Below, one piece after another: positions 15,352 to 24,848 of a DNA stretch of 44,191 nt (the first letter of the stretch is position 1; every line of letters begins with the position of its first letter). The DNA comes from Bryobacteraceae bacterium CoA2 C42 (GTDB lineage: Bacteria > Acidobacteriota > Terriglobia > Bryobacterales > Bryobacteraceae). The position numbers and the translations under genes were made by a program. The stretch is from NCBI GenBank assembly GCA_019931245.1, contig JAINDL010000036.1, positions 1-44,191 on the forward strand. The letters run 5' to 3'. The notes below the pieces were generated by a model. It was not told where the DNA came from, searched no databases, and was given only the letters and a program-made list of their open reading frames with translations.

Positions 15352-17346
15352 ATGGATAGTAACTTGGAGACGACGGCGGAGCCGCAAGCGCATAAGCGTT
15401 TGATCTTCGTAACCTGGTTCACACTGGTTTGGGGATTGTTGATCTTCGGGCGTCTGGTGCAACTGCAGGTGATCGAGCATGCCAACTGGGCGAAGGTCGC
15501 CAAGGGTCAGCAGATCAAGAGCATGGAGGATGTAGCCATGCGGGGGCAGATTCTCACGCGGGGCAACCGGAAGCTGGCGATGAGTGTGCCGGACCATGCG
15601 GTGCATGTGACGCCGCTCGACATTCCGGACGTTGACTTTGCGACGAGCATGCTGGCTGGTTCGCTGGCGCTCGATCCGCAGGCGCTTGAGCGGAAGATCA
15701 TGGAGGCGCGGCGGGATGGGCGGGGGGACCTGTGCATCAAGGAGTACGCGACGCTCGAGCAGGTGGATCAGGTGCTGGCATTCCATCTGGATTATGTTTC
15801 GGTGCGCGCCACGGGGCGGCGGGTGTATCCCAATCAGACGCTGGCGGCGAATCTTCTGGGTTCGGTCAACGGAGAGGGGGAAGGGGAAGGGGGCGTGGAG
15901 CTTGGCTGGAACGAGGAGCTGCTGGGGGTGGCGGCGCGGGTGCAGGTGGAGCAGGACTCGCGGAGCCGGGGTTATGGCCGGCATTATCAGGACGGGGCGC
16001 CGGAGGCGGGGGCGGATGTCCGGTTGACGATCGACGACGGGATTCAGTTTGTGGCCGAGAGCTCGCTGCGCGAGGCGCTGTTGGAGGGTGGGATTCCCTT
16101 TGGGTCGCTGGTGGTGCTGCATGTGAAGACGGGGGAGATTCTGGCGATGGCCAGTTGGCCGACGTTTGATCCGAACGTGCGGGTGGCGGGCGAGGGGGAG
16201 TTGGCGAGTCGGGTGAACCACGCGGTGAGCGTGCCGTTTGAACCGGGTTCGGTGTGCAAGGTGATAACGATGGCGGCGGCGCTGGAGACGACGAAGCTGC
16301 GGCCGGAGACGCCGATTGCGTGTGGCGGGACGGTGAAGCGGATTTTGGGGCGCGATATCCACGATGAGCATGCCTACGGGGTGCTGCCGATGGAGATGGT
16401 GCTGGCCAAGTCGTCGAATCTGGGATCGGTGAGCATTGGGTTGGAGGTGGGCGCGGAGAATCTGTACGAGTACATGCGGCGTTTCGGATTCGGGGACGAG
16501 GTGAAGGTGGGGCTGCCCGGGGAGTCGGCCGGGGTGCTGCATGCGATGCGGCGCTGGAAGCGGGATTCGATTGCTTCGGTGGCGATTGGCCACGAGATGA
16601 TGACGACGACGCTGCAGCTGGCGCAGGCGGCCGGGATTATCGCCAACAATGGGGTGTGGGTGAAGCCGCATCTGATTCTGGACCGGCGGGCGCCGGGTGG
16701 GCCGGTGGAGCGGGAGGTGCTGCCGCCGCCCGAGCAGCGGATTCGGCCGGAGACGGCGATCATGATGCGGCGGATGATGGAGCAGGTGGTGCTGGCCGGG
16801 ACGGGGAAAGAGGCGAAGTTGCGGGGTTATACTTCGGGGGGCAAAACGGGCACGGGCAAGATCTGGGAGTCGGGTAAGGGCTACCAGAGCCTTTACAACT
16901 CGACGTTCATGGGCTTTGCGCCGGTGTCGAATCCGGAGATTGTGGTGGTGGTGACGTTGAACCGGACGACGAAGAAGGCGGGCGGGGTAGCGGGTCCGGT
17001 GTTCCGGAAGGTGGCGCAGGATGCGCTGCGGATTTTGGGCGTGGCGCGGGACCTGCCGGATACGGTGGCGCCGGCGGCGCCGCCGGCCGGGCCGGTGGTG
17101 GTTGAACAGGAGGAAGAGCAGACCGAAGAGCGCCAGGAAAATCTGGCGCAGGGGAATCCGCACCTGGTGGCCGGACCGACGGCGCCGAACTTCAAGGGAA
17201 AGAGCTTGCGGGCCGTGCTGCGGGAGTCGGCGGCGGCGGGTTTGCAGGTGGATGTGGTGGGGTCGGGGATTGCCAGGCGGCAACAGCCGCGTCCGGGGGC
17301 GCTGCTGGGTGAATCGCGGCGGATCCGGGTGGAGTTTTCGCGGTGA
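15352..17346 (+). CDS. ftsI: Septal transpeptidase FtsI (PBP3) with C-terminal PASTA domain
   Basis: A 664-residue class B penicillin-binding protein. One membrane anchor (about 17-37) is followed by a pedestal domain with an altered RGxIxxRxG motif (MRGQILTRGNRKLA). The transpeptidase domain has Ser300 in EPGSVCK (SxxK), SSN at 354-356 and KTG at 498-500. After a Glu-rich linker (about 590) a single PASTA domain (about 608-661) closes the protein. It crosslinks septal peptidoglycan with FtsW. The ATG at 15352 is chosen over an in-frame GTG at 15301 because GTGGAG lies 8 nt upstream and the anchor then starts normally. The stop overlaps murE (GTGA). Confidence 0.94.
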   Translation: MDSNLETTAEPQAHKRLIFVTWFTLVWGLLIFGRLVQLQVIEHANWAKVAKGQQIKSMEDVAMRGQILTRGNRKLAMSVPDHAVHVTPLDIPDVDFATSMLAGSLALDPQALERKIMEARRDGRGDLCIKEYATLEQVDQVLAFHLDYVSVRATGRRVYPNQTLAANLLGSVNGEGEGEGGVELGWNEELLGVAARVQVEQDSRSRGYGRHYQDGAPEAGADVRLTIDDGIQFVAESSLREALLEGGIPFGSLVVLHVKTGEILAMASWPTFDPNVRVAGEGELASRVNHAVSVPFEPGSVCKVITMAAALETTKLRPETPIACGGTVKRILGRDIHDEHAYGVLPMEMVLAKSSNLGSVSIGLEVGAENLYEYMRRFGFGDEVKVGLPGESAGVLHAMRRWKRDSIASVAIGHEMMTTTLQLAQAAGIIANNGVWVKPHLILDRRAPGGPVEREVLPPPEQRIRPETAIMMRRMMEQVVLAGTGKEAKLRGYTSGGKTGTGKIWESGKGYQSLYNSTFMGFAPVSNPEIVVVVTLNRTTKKAGGVAGPVFRKVAQDALRILGVARDLPDTVAPAAPPAGPVVVEQEEEQTEERQENLAQGNPHLVAGPTAPNFKGKSLRAVLRESAAAGLQVDVVGSGIARRQQPRPGALLGESRRIRVEFSR

Positions 17347-18836
17347 GCTTCACGGTGCGGGAATTGCTCGACGGAGCCGGCGTAGTGGCGGTGAGTGCCG
17401 AGGGTTTGTGGGCGGCGGGGTGCCGGGGCTTGGCGTACGACTCGCGGCGGGTGGAGCCGGGAACGCTGTTTTTTGCGTTTGTGGGGGCGGTTGAAGATGG
17501 GCGGCGCTACGCTTTGCAGGCGATGGAGCGGGGGGCGGTGGCGGTGGTGAGCGAGGCGGTGCGGCCGGAGGGGATGACGATGCCGTGGATCCAGGTAGCG
17601 CACGGGCGGCGAGCGCTGGCGAGGGCGGCGAAGGTGTTCTACGGGGCGCCGGATGAACGGCTGGGCGTGACCGGGGTGACGGGGACGAACGGGAAGACGA
17701 CGTGCACTTACGTGATGGACAGCGTGCTGCGGGCGGCCGGGCACCGGACAACGCGCATCGGCACGATCGGATATGACGTGGCGGGGGTGGCCGAGGCGGC
17801 GGCGAATACGACGCCGGAGTCGCTTGATCTGTTTGGTCTGCTGGCGCGGACGGTGGAGGCTGGGGGGCGGTACGCGACGATGGAGGTTTCTTCGCATGCG
17901 CTGGCGCAGGGGCGGGTGAGCGGGGTGCGGTTTCATACCGCGGTGTTTACCAATCTGACGCAGGATCATCTCGACTATCACGGGACGATGGAAGCCTACT
18001 TTGCAGCCAAGGCGCGGTTGTTTGGCGAGGAGTACAAGCCGGCCCAGGCGGTGATCAACGCCGACGATGAGTACGGGCGGCGGATCGGGACGGCCGCGGG
18101 GACGGTGGTGCTGCGCTACGGTTTGGGGAAGGGGGCGGAGCTGCGGGCCGAGGGCATTGAGAGCACGTTCGCGGGGCTGCGGTTTTGGGCGGTGCGCGGG
18201 GGGGAGCGGCACGAAGTCCGGTCGGCGCTGACGGGAGAGATTAACGTGTACAACATTTTGGCGGCGCTGGGGACGGGGCTGAGCTACGGGATGGACTGGG
18301 AGACGATGCTGCGTGGGATTGCGGCGTGCCAGGGGGTGCCGGGGCGATTTGAGCGGGTTGCGTGTGGGCAGCCGTTTCTGGTGGTGGTGGATTATGCGCA
18401 CACCGAAGACGCGCTGCGGAACACGCTGCGGGTGGCGCGGGGGTTGTTGACGGGCGGGCGGCTGATTGTCCTGTTCGGCTGTGGGGGCGACCGGGACCGG
18501 ACGAAGCGGCCGCGGATGGGGATGGCGGCGGGGGAGTGGAGCGATTTCGTGGTGGTGACGAGCGATAATCCTCGGAGTGAGGATCCGCTGGCGATTTTGA
18601 ATGACGTGCTGGTGGGGCTGCGGCGGACGGATGCGCCGCACGTGGTGGAGCCCGACCGGGCGGCGGGGATTGCGGCGGCGCTGGGGCGGGCGCGGGCGGG
18701 AGACATCGTGGTGTTGGCGGGCAAGGGGCACGAGACCTATCAAGTGACCCGGACGGGCACGATTGCGTTTGACGACCGGTTGGTGGCGCGGGCGGTGCTG
18801 GGGCGTCTGGGATACGGGGTGGCGGCATGCGAATGA
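17343..18836 (+). CDS. murE: UDP-MurNAc-tripeptide synthetase MurE
   Basis: A 497-residue cytoplasmic Mur ligase adding the third stem amino acid. The ATP loop is GTNGKTT (114-120). ANTTPESLD and MEVSSHAL bind the UDP-MurNAc-dipeptide. DNPR at 408-411, followed by SEDP, is the motif associated with meso-diaminopimelate specificity rather than lysine, so the wall is predicted to be A1gamma-type, as in Gram-negatives. The start is GTG overlapping the ftsI stop by 4 nt. The gene ends 10 nt inside murF. Confidence 0.95.
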   Translation: MSFTVRELLDGAGVVAVSAEGLWAAGCRGLAYDSRRVEPGTLFFAFVGAVEDGRRYALQAMERGAVAVVSEAVRPEGMTMPWIQVAHGRRALARAAKVFYGAPDERLGVTGVTGTNGKTTCTYVMDSVLRAAGHRTTRIGTIGYDVAGVAEAAANTTPESLDLFGLLARTVEAGGRYATMEVSSHALAQGRVSGVRFHTAVFTNLTQDHLDYHGTMEAYFAAKARLFGEEYKPAQAVINADDEYGRRIGTAAGTVVLRYGLGKGAELRAEGIESTFAGLRFWAVRGGERHEVRSALTGEINVYNILAALGTGLSYGMDWETMLRGIAACQGVPGRFERVACGQPFLVVVDYAHTEDALRNTLRVARGLLTGGRLIVLFGCGGDRDRTKRPRMGMAAGEWSDFVVVTSDNPRSEDPLAILNDVLVGLRRTDAPHVVEPDRAAGIAAALGRARAGDIVVLAGKGHETYQVTRTGTIAFDDRLVARAVLGRLGYGVAACE

Positions 18837-20167
18837 GCTTTGCGGAGATTCTGGCGGCGACGGGCGGGGTTGGTCCGGAGGGTCCTGGGAGCGTGGGGTC
18901 ATGGAGTATCGACACGCGGACGCAGGGGGGCGAGGATCCGTTGTATGTGGCGCTGCGGGGGGAGGTGCACGACGGCCACGATTTTGTGATGGATGCCGCG
19001 GCGCGGGGGGCGACGGCGGTGCTGGTGGACCGGGAGGTGGCCGGGTGTGGGGTGCCGCAGTTCCGGGTGTGGGATACGCTGGCGGCCCTGCAGGATCTGG
19101 CGCGGCGGGCGCGGCTGCGATTGACGGGGACGGTGGTGGGGGTGACGGGCAGCGCGGGGAAGACGACGACGAAGGAGACGATTGCGGCGCTGCTGGGCGG
19201 CTGGTTCCGGGTGGGCAAGAACGAGGGGAACCTGAACAACCATATTGGTCTGCCGCTGTCGATTTTGCGGCAGAGCGAGGCGGGGCAGGTGTTTGTGTTC
19301 GAGATGGGTATGAACCATCGGGGGGAGATCCGGTTTCTGGCCTCGCTGGGGCGGCCGCAGATTGCGGTGGTGACGAACGTGGGGACGGCGCACATTGAGA
19401 ATCTGGGAAGCCGGGAGGCGATTGCGCTGGCCAAGCGGGAGCTGGTGGAGAGTCTGCCGCCGGATGGGCTGGCGGTGTTGAACGCTGATGACGCGCGGGT
19501 GAGCCGGTTTGGTGGGGTCCATCCGGGGCGGACGGTGAAGTTCGGGCTGGGCGAGGGGGCGGACTGCCGGGTGGAGGCGCTTGCGATGGGCGGCGAGGGA
19601 GCGTGGTTCCGGATTGACGGCACGGTGTTTGAAACGCAGGTAGCGGGGAAACACGCTGTTCTGAATATTGCGGCGGCGGTGGCGGTGGGCCGGGAGTTGG
19701 GCGTACCGCTCGCCGAGATGGCCGAGCAGGCGCGGGGGCTGCGGCCGGGCAAGATGCGCGGCGAGCGGGAGCAGTGCAACGGAGTAACCATTTTGAACGA
19801 TTGCTATAACAGCAACCCGGACGCGGCGGAGGCGATGCTGGAGTATGCCGCGCTGCTGCCGGCGGGGCGGCGGATTGCGGTATTGGGTGAGATGCGGGAG
19901 TTGGGGGATTGGTCGGCGGCGCTGCACCGGGCGGTGGGGGAGCGGGCGGCGGCGTTGGGATTTGACTTGGTGGTGGGGGTGACGGGGGACGCGGCGGGGT
20001 TGGTGGAGGCGGCGCGCGGCGGGGGGGTGGAGGGGCGTTTTTTCGCGGGGCCGGAGGAGGCGGGGGCGGCGCTGGTGGGGCTGACGAGGCCGGGGGATCT
20101 GGTGCTGTTCAAGGGTTCGCGGGGGACAAGGATGGAGCTGGCAGTGGAAAGGTATCGGGCCGGGTAA
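18827..20167 (+). CDS. murF: UDP-MurNAc-pentapeptide synthetase MurF
   Basis: A 446-residue Mur ligase adding D-Ala-D-Ala to the UDP-MurNAc tripeptide. The ATP loop is GSAGKTTTK (108-116). EGNLNNHIGLP and VFEMGMNHRGEI are MurF signatures, and LNDCYNSNPDA with LGEMRELG marks the C-terminal domain. ATGs at 18827 and 18833 are both possible. It overlaps murE by 10 nt and touches mraY (TAATG). Its dipeptide partner enzyme Ddl is not encoded nearby. Confidence 0.95.
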   Translation: MRMSFAEILAATGGVGPEGPGSVGSWSIDTRTQGGEDPLYVALRGEVHDGHDFVMDAAARGATAVLVDREVAGCGVPQFRVWDTLAALQDLARRARLRLTGTVVGVTGSAGKTTTKETIAALLGGWFRVGKNEGNLNNHIGLPLSILRQSEAGQVFVFEMGMNHRGEIRFLASLGRPQIAVVTNVGTAHIENLGSREAIALAKRELVESLPPDGLAVLNADDARVSRFGGVHPGRTVKFGLGEGADCRVEALAMGGEGAWFRIDGTVFETQVAGKHAVLNIAAAVAVGRELGVPLAEMAEQARGLRPGKMRGEREQCNGVTILNDCYNSNPDAAEAMLEYAALLPAGRRIAVLGEMRELGDWSAALHRAVGERAAALGFDLVVGVTGDAAGLVEAARGGGVEGRFFAGPEEAGAALVGLTRPGDLVLFKGSRGTRMELAVERYRAG

Positions 20168-21297
20168 TGTTTTATTGGCTATTGTTTGAACAACTTTCGC
20201 CGGTCTTTGGACCGGCCCGGCTGTTTGGGTACGTTACGTTCCGGACGGCGTTTGCGAGTTTGACGGCGCTGTTTTTGTCGCTGTTTTTGGGGCCGTGGCT
20301 GATCCGGCGGCTGCGGGAGTTCAAGTTCGGCCAGCAGATTCGCGAGGAGGTGACGGCGCACCAGAAGAAGGCGGGGACGCCGACGATGGGTGGTTTGCTG
20401 ATTCTGATTTCGATCGTGGTGCCGACGTTGCTGTGGACGAACCTGCGAAATCCGTACGTGTGGATTGCGCTGTTCGGCCTGCTGAGCTTTGGCACGATCG
20501 GATTTTTCGATGATTACGCGAAGGTAAAAAAGCAGAAAAACCTGGGGTTTACGGCCCGGCGGAAGTTCTTCTGGCAGGTGGTGGCGAGCTGCGCGATTGG
20601 GGGCATGCTGCTGGTGCTGCGTTCGCGGGGCGGTTACGATCCGCTGATGAACGTGCCGTTTTTTAAAGAGTTCAAGCCGAATCTGCTGCTGGATGTGTTT
20701 TTGGTGAGTCCGTGGACGTATCCTCTGGCGTTCGGTTCTTTCTTTCTGTTTCTGGTGATTGTGCTGGCGGGATCGTCGAACGCGGTGAATCTGACGGACG
20801 GATTGGACGGGTTGGCGATCGGGTTGATGATTATTGCGGCGGGGGCGATGACGATGTTGACCTACGTGAGCGGTCACCGGACGTTTGCCGAGTATCTGGA
20901 TCTGGTGCGGCTGCCGGGGGCGAGTGAGTTGACGGTGTTCTGCGGGGCGATGACGGGGGCTTCGCTGGGCTTTTTGTGGTTCAACGCGCATCCGGCGGAG
21001 GTGTTCATGGGGGATGTGGGTTCGCTGGCGTTGGGCGGGGCGCTGGGGACGGTGGCGGTGTTGATCAAGCAGGAGCTGCTGTTGTTGTTTCTGGGCGGGG
21101 TTTACATTATCGAGTTGCTGAGCGTGGTTTTGCAGGTGGGCAGCTACAAGCTGCGCAAGAAGCGGATTTTCAAGATGGCGCCGCTGCATCACCACTTTGA
21201 AATTTTGGGCTGGACGGAGACGAAGATCATTACCCGGTTCTGGATTCTGGGCTTGATCATGGCTTTGTTCGCCTTGACGACGTTAAAGCTGCGGTGA
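20167..21297 (+). CDS. mraY: Phospho-MurNAc-pentapeptide translocase MraY
   Basis: A 376-residue polytopic membrane enzyme making lipid I from UDP-MurNAc-pentapeptide and undecaprenyl phosphate. About ten hydrophobic helices are seen. The signatures are AHQKKAGTPTMGG, FFDDYAKV (catalytic Asp pair), NLTDGLDGLAIG and HHHFEILGW. Length and motif order are normal. The ATG overlaps the murF stop by one base, so translation is coupled. Transfer RNA-like or terminator structures are not evident on either side. Confidence 0.96.
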   Translation: MFYWLLFEQLSPVFGPARLFGYVTFRTAFASLTALFLSLFLGPWLIRRLREFKFGQQIREEVTAHQKKAGTPTMGGLLILISIVVPTLLWTNLRNPYVWIALFGLLSFGTIGFFDDYAKVKKQKNLGFTARRKFFWQVVASCAIGGMLLVLRSRGGYDPLMNVPFFKEFKPNLLLDVFLVSPWTYPLAFGSFFLFLVIVLAGSSNAVNLTDGLDGLAIGLMIIAAGAMTMLTYVSGHRTFAEYLDLVRLPGASELTVFCGAMTGASLGFLWFNAHPAEVFMGDVGSLALGGALGTVAVLIKQELLLLFLGGVYIIELLSVVLQVGSYKLRKKRIFKMAPLHHHFEILGWTETKIITRFWILGLIMALFALTTLKLR

Positions 21298-21309
21298 ACG
21301 GAGGAGCCT

Positions 21310-22632
21310 TTGGATTGGTTCGGCAAGCAGATTCTGGTGGTTGGGCTGGGCCGGAGCGGTGTGGCTGCCGCCCGGCTGGCGCTCCGGCTGGGTGCGCGGG
21401 TGACGGTGTGCGACCACAAGCCGCTGGCCGAGACGGCGTTTGCGGGTGAGGTGGCGGCGTTGGGGGTGGAGTATCTGCCGCAGGCCGAGGCGCGGGGGGC
21501 GGCGTTTGATCTGGTGATTCAGTCGCCGGGGGTGCCGCTCGAAACGCCAGTGTTTACGGGGGCGCGGGTGATGGGGGAGCTTGAGTTTGCGGCGCCGCTG
21601 CTCGAAGGGCGGAAGATCGGGATTACGGGATCGAACGGCAAGACGACGGTGACGGCGCTGGTGGGACACATCTTCGGCGAGGCGGGGGTGCTGGCGCAGG
21701 TGGGGGGGAACATTGGGGTTCCGCCGGCGGCGATGGTGGATGATTCGCGGCCGGGGCAGTGGAACGTGCTGGAGCTGTCGAGTTTCCAACTGGAGACTAT
21801 TGAGACGTTCGTGGCTGATATCGCGGTGGTTTTGAACATTACGCCCGATCACCTGGACCGGCACGGCACGATGGAGCGGTACATCGACGCCAAGGCGCGG
21901 CTGGTGGAGACGCAGGGGCGGGGCCAGGTGGCGGTGTTGAATGCGGGGAATGCGGCATCGGCGGCACTGGCGCGGCGGACGCGGGCGAAGGTGGTGTATT
22001 TTAACGCGCCGGAGCCAGGGCCGTGGGCGGTAGCTGAAAAGGACGGAGTGATTACGGTGGATGAGCAGGAGTTGCTGCCGGTGGCGGCGATTCCGCTGCG
22101 CGGTCGGCATAACGTCGAGAATGTGATGGCGGCGGCGGCGGCGGCGTGGCTGGCCAGCGTTTCGCTCGATGCGATTGAGGCAGGAATCCGGTCGTTTCCC
22201 GGGGTCGAGCATCGCATTGAGCCGGTGCGGTCGCTCGATGGCGTTACCTATTACAACGATTCGAAGGCGACCAACGTGGATGCAACGGAGAAGGCGCTTG
22301 ACGCCTTTGCCGGGGGCTTGTGGGTTATTTTGGGCGGCAAGGACAAGCAGAGCGACTACCGGACGCTGGCCGGGCGGCTGCGGGAGAAAGCCAAAGGAGT
22401 GCTGCTGATCGGTGCGGCGGCGGGGGTGATCCGGGCGCAGTTGGCCGAAGTCGACCCGGGGCTACCGCTGCGGGATTGCGGGACGATGGCGGAGGCGGTG
22501 GCGGCGGCGCGGGCGGGGGCGGTGAGTGGCGATACGGTGCTGCTGGCGCCGGCGTGCGCGAGCTTTGACCAGTTCCAAAGCTACGAGCATCGGGGGCGGG
22601 TGTTTAAAGAGCTGGTGCGGCAGTTGGAGTAA
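21310..22632 (+). CDS. murD: UDP-MurNAc-alanine:D-glutamate ligase MurD
   Basis: A 440-residue Mur ligase adding D-glutamate. The N-terminal Rossmann-like motif VVGLGRSGVAAARL is the MurD hallmark. The ATP loop is GITGSNGKTTV (about 104-114), and HRIEPVRSLDGVTYYNDSKATN and GGKDK mark the C-terminal domain. The start is TTG at 21310, supported by GGAGGAG just upstream and by the MDWFGKQILVVG beginning; no ATG lies near. It is separated from mraY by 12 nt and from ftsW by 5 nt. Confidence 0.95.
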   Translation: MDWFGKQILVVGLGRSGVAAARLALRLGARVTVCDHKPLAETAFAGEVAALGVEYLPQAEARGAAFDLVIQSPGVPLETPVFTGARVMGELEFAAPLLEGRKIGITGSNGKTTVTALVGHIFGEAGVLAQVGGNIGVPPAAMVDDSRPGQWNVLELSSFQLETIETFVADIAVVLNITPDHLDRHGTMERYIDAKARLVETQGRGQVAVLNAGNAASAALARRTRAKVVYFNAPEPGPWAVAEKDGVITVDEQELLPVAAIPLRGRHNVENVMAAAAAAWLASVSLDAIEAGIRSFPGVEHRIEPVRSLDGVTYYNDSKATNVDATEKALDAFAGGLWVILGGKDKQSDYRTLAGRLREKAKGVLLIGAAAGVIRAQLAEVDPGLPLRDCGTMAEAVAAARAGAVSGDTVLLAPACASFDQFQSYEHRGRVFKELVRQLE

Positions 22633-22637
22633 ACGGT

Positions 22638-23786
22638 ATGGGAAAACGACTTTACACGGATAAGGCGCTGTTTTTGGCCATTGTGGTGATGGTTACCTTT
22701 GGCCTCGTGATGGTGTACTCGGCCAGTTCGATTATTGCGGTGCAGGGCAAATACAAGGTGGAGCCGCACCACTTTTTCGGTCACCAGTTGCTGTGGGCGG
22801 GGGCATCGTTTCTTGTGATGATGGGGATGAAGCGGCTGGACTACCGGCGCTTCAACACCCCGGCGTGGGCGTTTGGCGGGGTGGGCGTGGTGTTGATGCT
22901 GCTGATGGCGGCGTTTGTGATGGACGGGGCCAAGCACCGGTGGTTGAACCTGGGGGTGGGGCGGCTGCAGCCGAGTGAGTTGGCCAAGCCGGCGCTGGTA
23001 GTCTTCGTTGCGTTTTTTCTGACGCGGCGGATCCGGGCGGTGAACAACATGCGGTTCACGCTGGGCGGGTGCGGGCTGGTGCTGGGGACGCTAGCCCTGG
23101 CGGTTTCGGTGGCGGACCTGGGGACGGCGGTGGTGCTCGTCGCTGCGACGGCGGTGACGTTTTTTGTGGCGGGTCTCGATTGGAAGTATCTTGTGAAGGC
23201 AACGCCGGTGGCGATGCTGCTGCTGCTGGCTGGGATTGCGGCCAAACCCTACCGGGTGGGTCGCATGATCGTCATGCTTGATCCGGAGCACAAGATCCTG
23301 AAGCAGATTGACCCGAACGGCTGGATTCTGACCTACGTACGGAGTTCGGGGGCGCCGCCGGATGCGGCGTGGCAGGGTTTGCAGGCCAAGATCGCGCTGG
23401 GTTCGGGCGGCTGGTTCGGTTTGGGGCTGATGGACGGCAAGCAGAAGCTGTTTTATCTGCCGGAGCCGCACACCGATTTTATTTATGCCGTGATTGGCGA
23501 GGAGTTGGGGTTGTTGGGGACGGCGGCGGTGCTGGTGGGCTTTTTCGTGGTGCTGTGGCGGGGTTACCGAACGTTTCTGGTGGCGCCGGATGACTTTGGA
23601 CGGTATCTGGCGCTGGGGGTGACGACGATGATTGTCTGGCAGGCGCTGTTCAACCTGACGGTGGTGACGGGGCTGGGGCCGACCAAGGGCATTCCGCTGC
23701 CGATGATCAGCTACGGCGGCAGTTCGCTGCTGGCAACGCTGTTTTTGGTGGGGCTGTTGTTGAGTGTGAGCGAGCGCTCGAACTAG
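22638..23786 (+). CDS. ftsW: Septal peptidoglycan polymerase FtsW
   Basis: A 382-residue SEDS-family glycosyltransferase that polymerises lipid II and works with FtsI. About ten membrane helices are seen. FGLVMVYSASS and the C-terminal KGIPLPMISYGGSSLLATL are SEDS signatures, and the catalytic Asp region is probably near QKLFYLPEPHTDFIYAVIGEELG. It lies in the usual place between murD and murG. Its TAG stop is followed immediately by the murG ATG with no spacer. Confidence 0.95.
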   Translation: MGKRLYTDKALFLAIVVMVTFGLVMVYSASSIIAVQGKYKVEPHHFFGHQLLWAGASFLVMMGMKRLDYRRFNTPAWAFGGVGVVLMLLMAAFVMDGAKHRWLNLGVGRLQPSELAKPALVVFVAFFLTRRIRAVNNMRFTLGGCGLVLGTLALAVSVADLGTAVVLVAATAVTFFVAGLDWKYLVKATPVAMLLLLAGIAAKPYRVGRMIVMLDPEHKILKQIDPNGWILTYVRSSGAPPDAAWQGLQAKIALGSGGWFGLGLMDGKQKLFYLPEPHTDFIYAVIGEELGLLGTAAVLVGFFVVLWRGYRTFLVAPDDFGRYLALGVTTMIVWQALFNLTVVTGLGPTKGIPLPMISYGGSSLLATLFLVGLLLSVSERSN

Positions 23787-24812
23787 ATGGTGTTTCTGAT
23801 GGCAGGCGGCGGCACAGGCGGCCACGTGATTCCCGGAATCGCGGTGGCGCGGGAGTTGCGCGCGCGCGGCCACGAGCCGGTGTTTGTGGGCACGGCGCGG
23901 GGTCTTGAAACCAAGCTCGTGCCGGCGGCGGGGTTTCCGCTGGAGCTGATAGCGATTGGCAGTTTGCAGGGGCAGGGGAGGCTGCGGCAGGTGCGGACGC
24001 TGCTCGAGCTGCCGGGGAGCGTGGCGCGTTGTGTGGGGCTGCTGCGGGGGCGGCGGGCGGCGGGTGTTTTCAGCATGGGCGGGTACGCGGCGGGGCCGGT
24101 GGGGTTGGCGGCGTGGTTGTGCGGGGTGCCGCTGCTGCTGATGGAGCCCAATGCGGTGCCGGGATTGACGAACCGGTGGCTGGGGCGGCTGGCGCGGCGG
24201 GCGCTCGTGAGTTTTGACGAAGCAGTGCCGTACTTTCCGGCGGGGCGGGCGGAGTTGACGGGGTTGCCGGTGCGCCGGGAGTTTTTCGGGCTGCGACCGA
24301 AGGAGCGGGGGGAACGGTTGTCGATTCTGGTGACGGGGGGGAGCCGGGGGGCGCGGCGGTTGAACGAGGCGGTGCGGGGTTTGGCGCCGTGGCTGGCGGC
24401 GGAGGGGATCCGGGTGGTGCTGCAGGCGGGCGCGGGGGCGGAGCCGGTGGCGGGGTTGGAGGTGACGCAGTTTTTGGAGGATATGCCGGGGGCGTTTGCG
24501 GCGGCGGATCTGGTGATCTGCCGGGCGGGAGCGGGAGCGGTGGCGGAGCTGGCGGCGGCGGGTAAGCCGGCGATTCTGGTGCCGTACCCGTTCGCGGCCG
24601 ATGATCATCAGGCGGGCAACGCCGAGGCGTTCGCGCGGAAGGGAGCGGCGCGCATGGTCCGCGACGCCGAGTGCACGCCGGAGCGGCTGCGGGCGGAGAT
24701 TACGGCGCTGCGGGAGCCGGGGGTGCTCGAGCGGATGGGGGCGGCGGCGGGAGCGCTGGCGCGGACGGGGGCGGCGGAGCGGGCGGCGGATCTGCTGGAG
24801 GAGTGGGCTTGA
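23787..24812 (+). CDS. murG: Lipid II synthase MurG (GT28)
   Basis: A 341-residue peripheral membrane glycosyltransferase that adds GlcNAc to lipid I. The N-terminal glycine loop is AGGGTGGHVIPGIAVA (6-21) and the second loop is VTGGSRGARRLNEAV. EDMPGAFAAADLVICRAGAGAVAEL is the UDP-GlcNAc-binding motif. The start follows ftsW directly. Its C-terminus is unusually rich in G-ending Ala/Arg/Gly codons, and the long antisense frame opposite is only a by-product of this composition. Confidence 0.95.
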   Translation: MVFLMAGGGTGGHVIPGIAVARELRARGHEPVFVGTARGLETKLVPAAGFPLELIAIGSLQGQGRLRQVRTLLELPGSVARCVGLLRGRRAAGVFSMGGYAAGPVGLAAWLCGVPLLLMEPNAVPGLTNRWLGRLARRALVSFDEAVPYFPAGRAELTGLPVRREFFGLRPKERGERLSILVTGGSRGARRLNEAVRGLAPWLAAEGIRVVLQAGAGAEPVAGLEVTQFLEDMPGAFAAADLVICRAGAGAVAELAAAGKPAILVPYPFAADDHQAGNAEAFARKGAARMVRDAECTPERLRAEITALREPGVLERMGAAAGALARTGAAERAADLLEEWA

Positions 24813-24848
24813 GGAATGGAGCCGGTCCTGAAACAATAAAGGGTTAGC

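Noticed and set aside
15166-17283. Long minus-strand open frame opposite ftsI
   Set aside because: Same Arg/His/Pro shadow composition; ftsI motifs are unmistakable on the plus strand.
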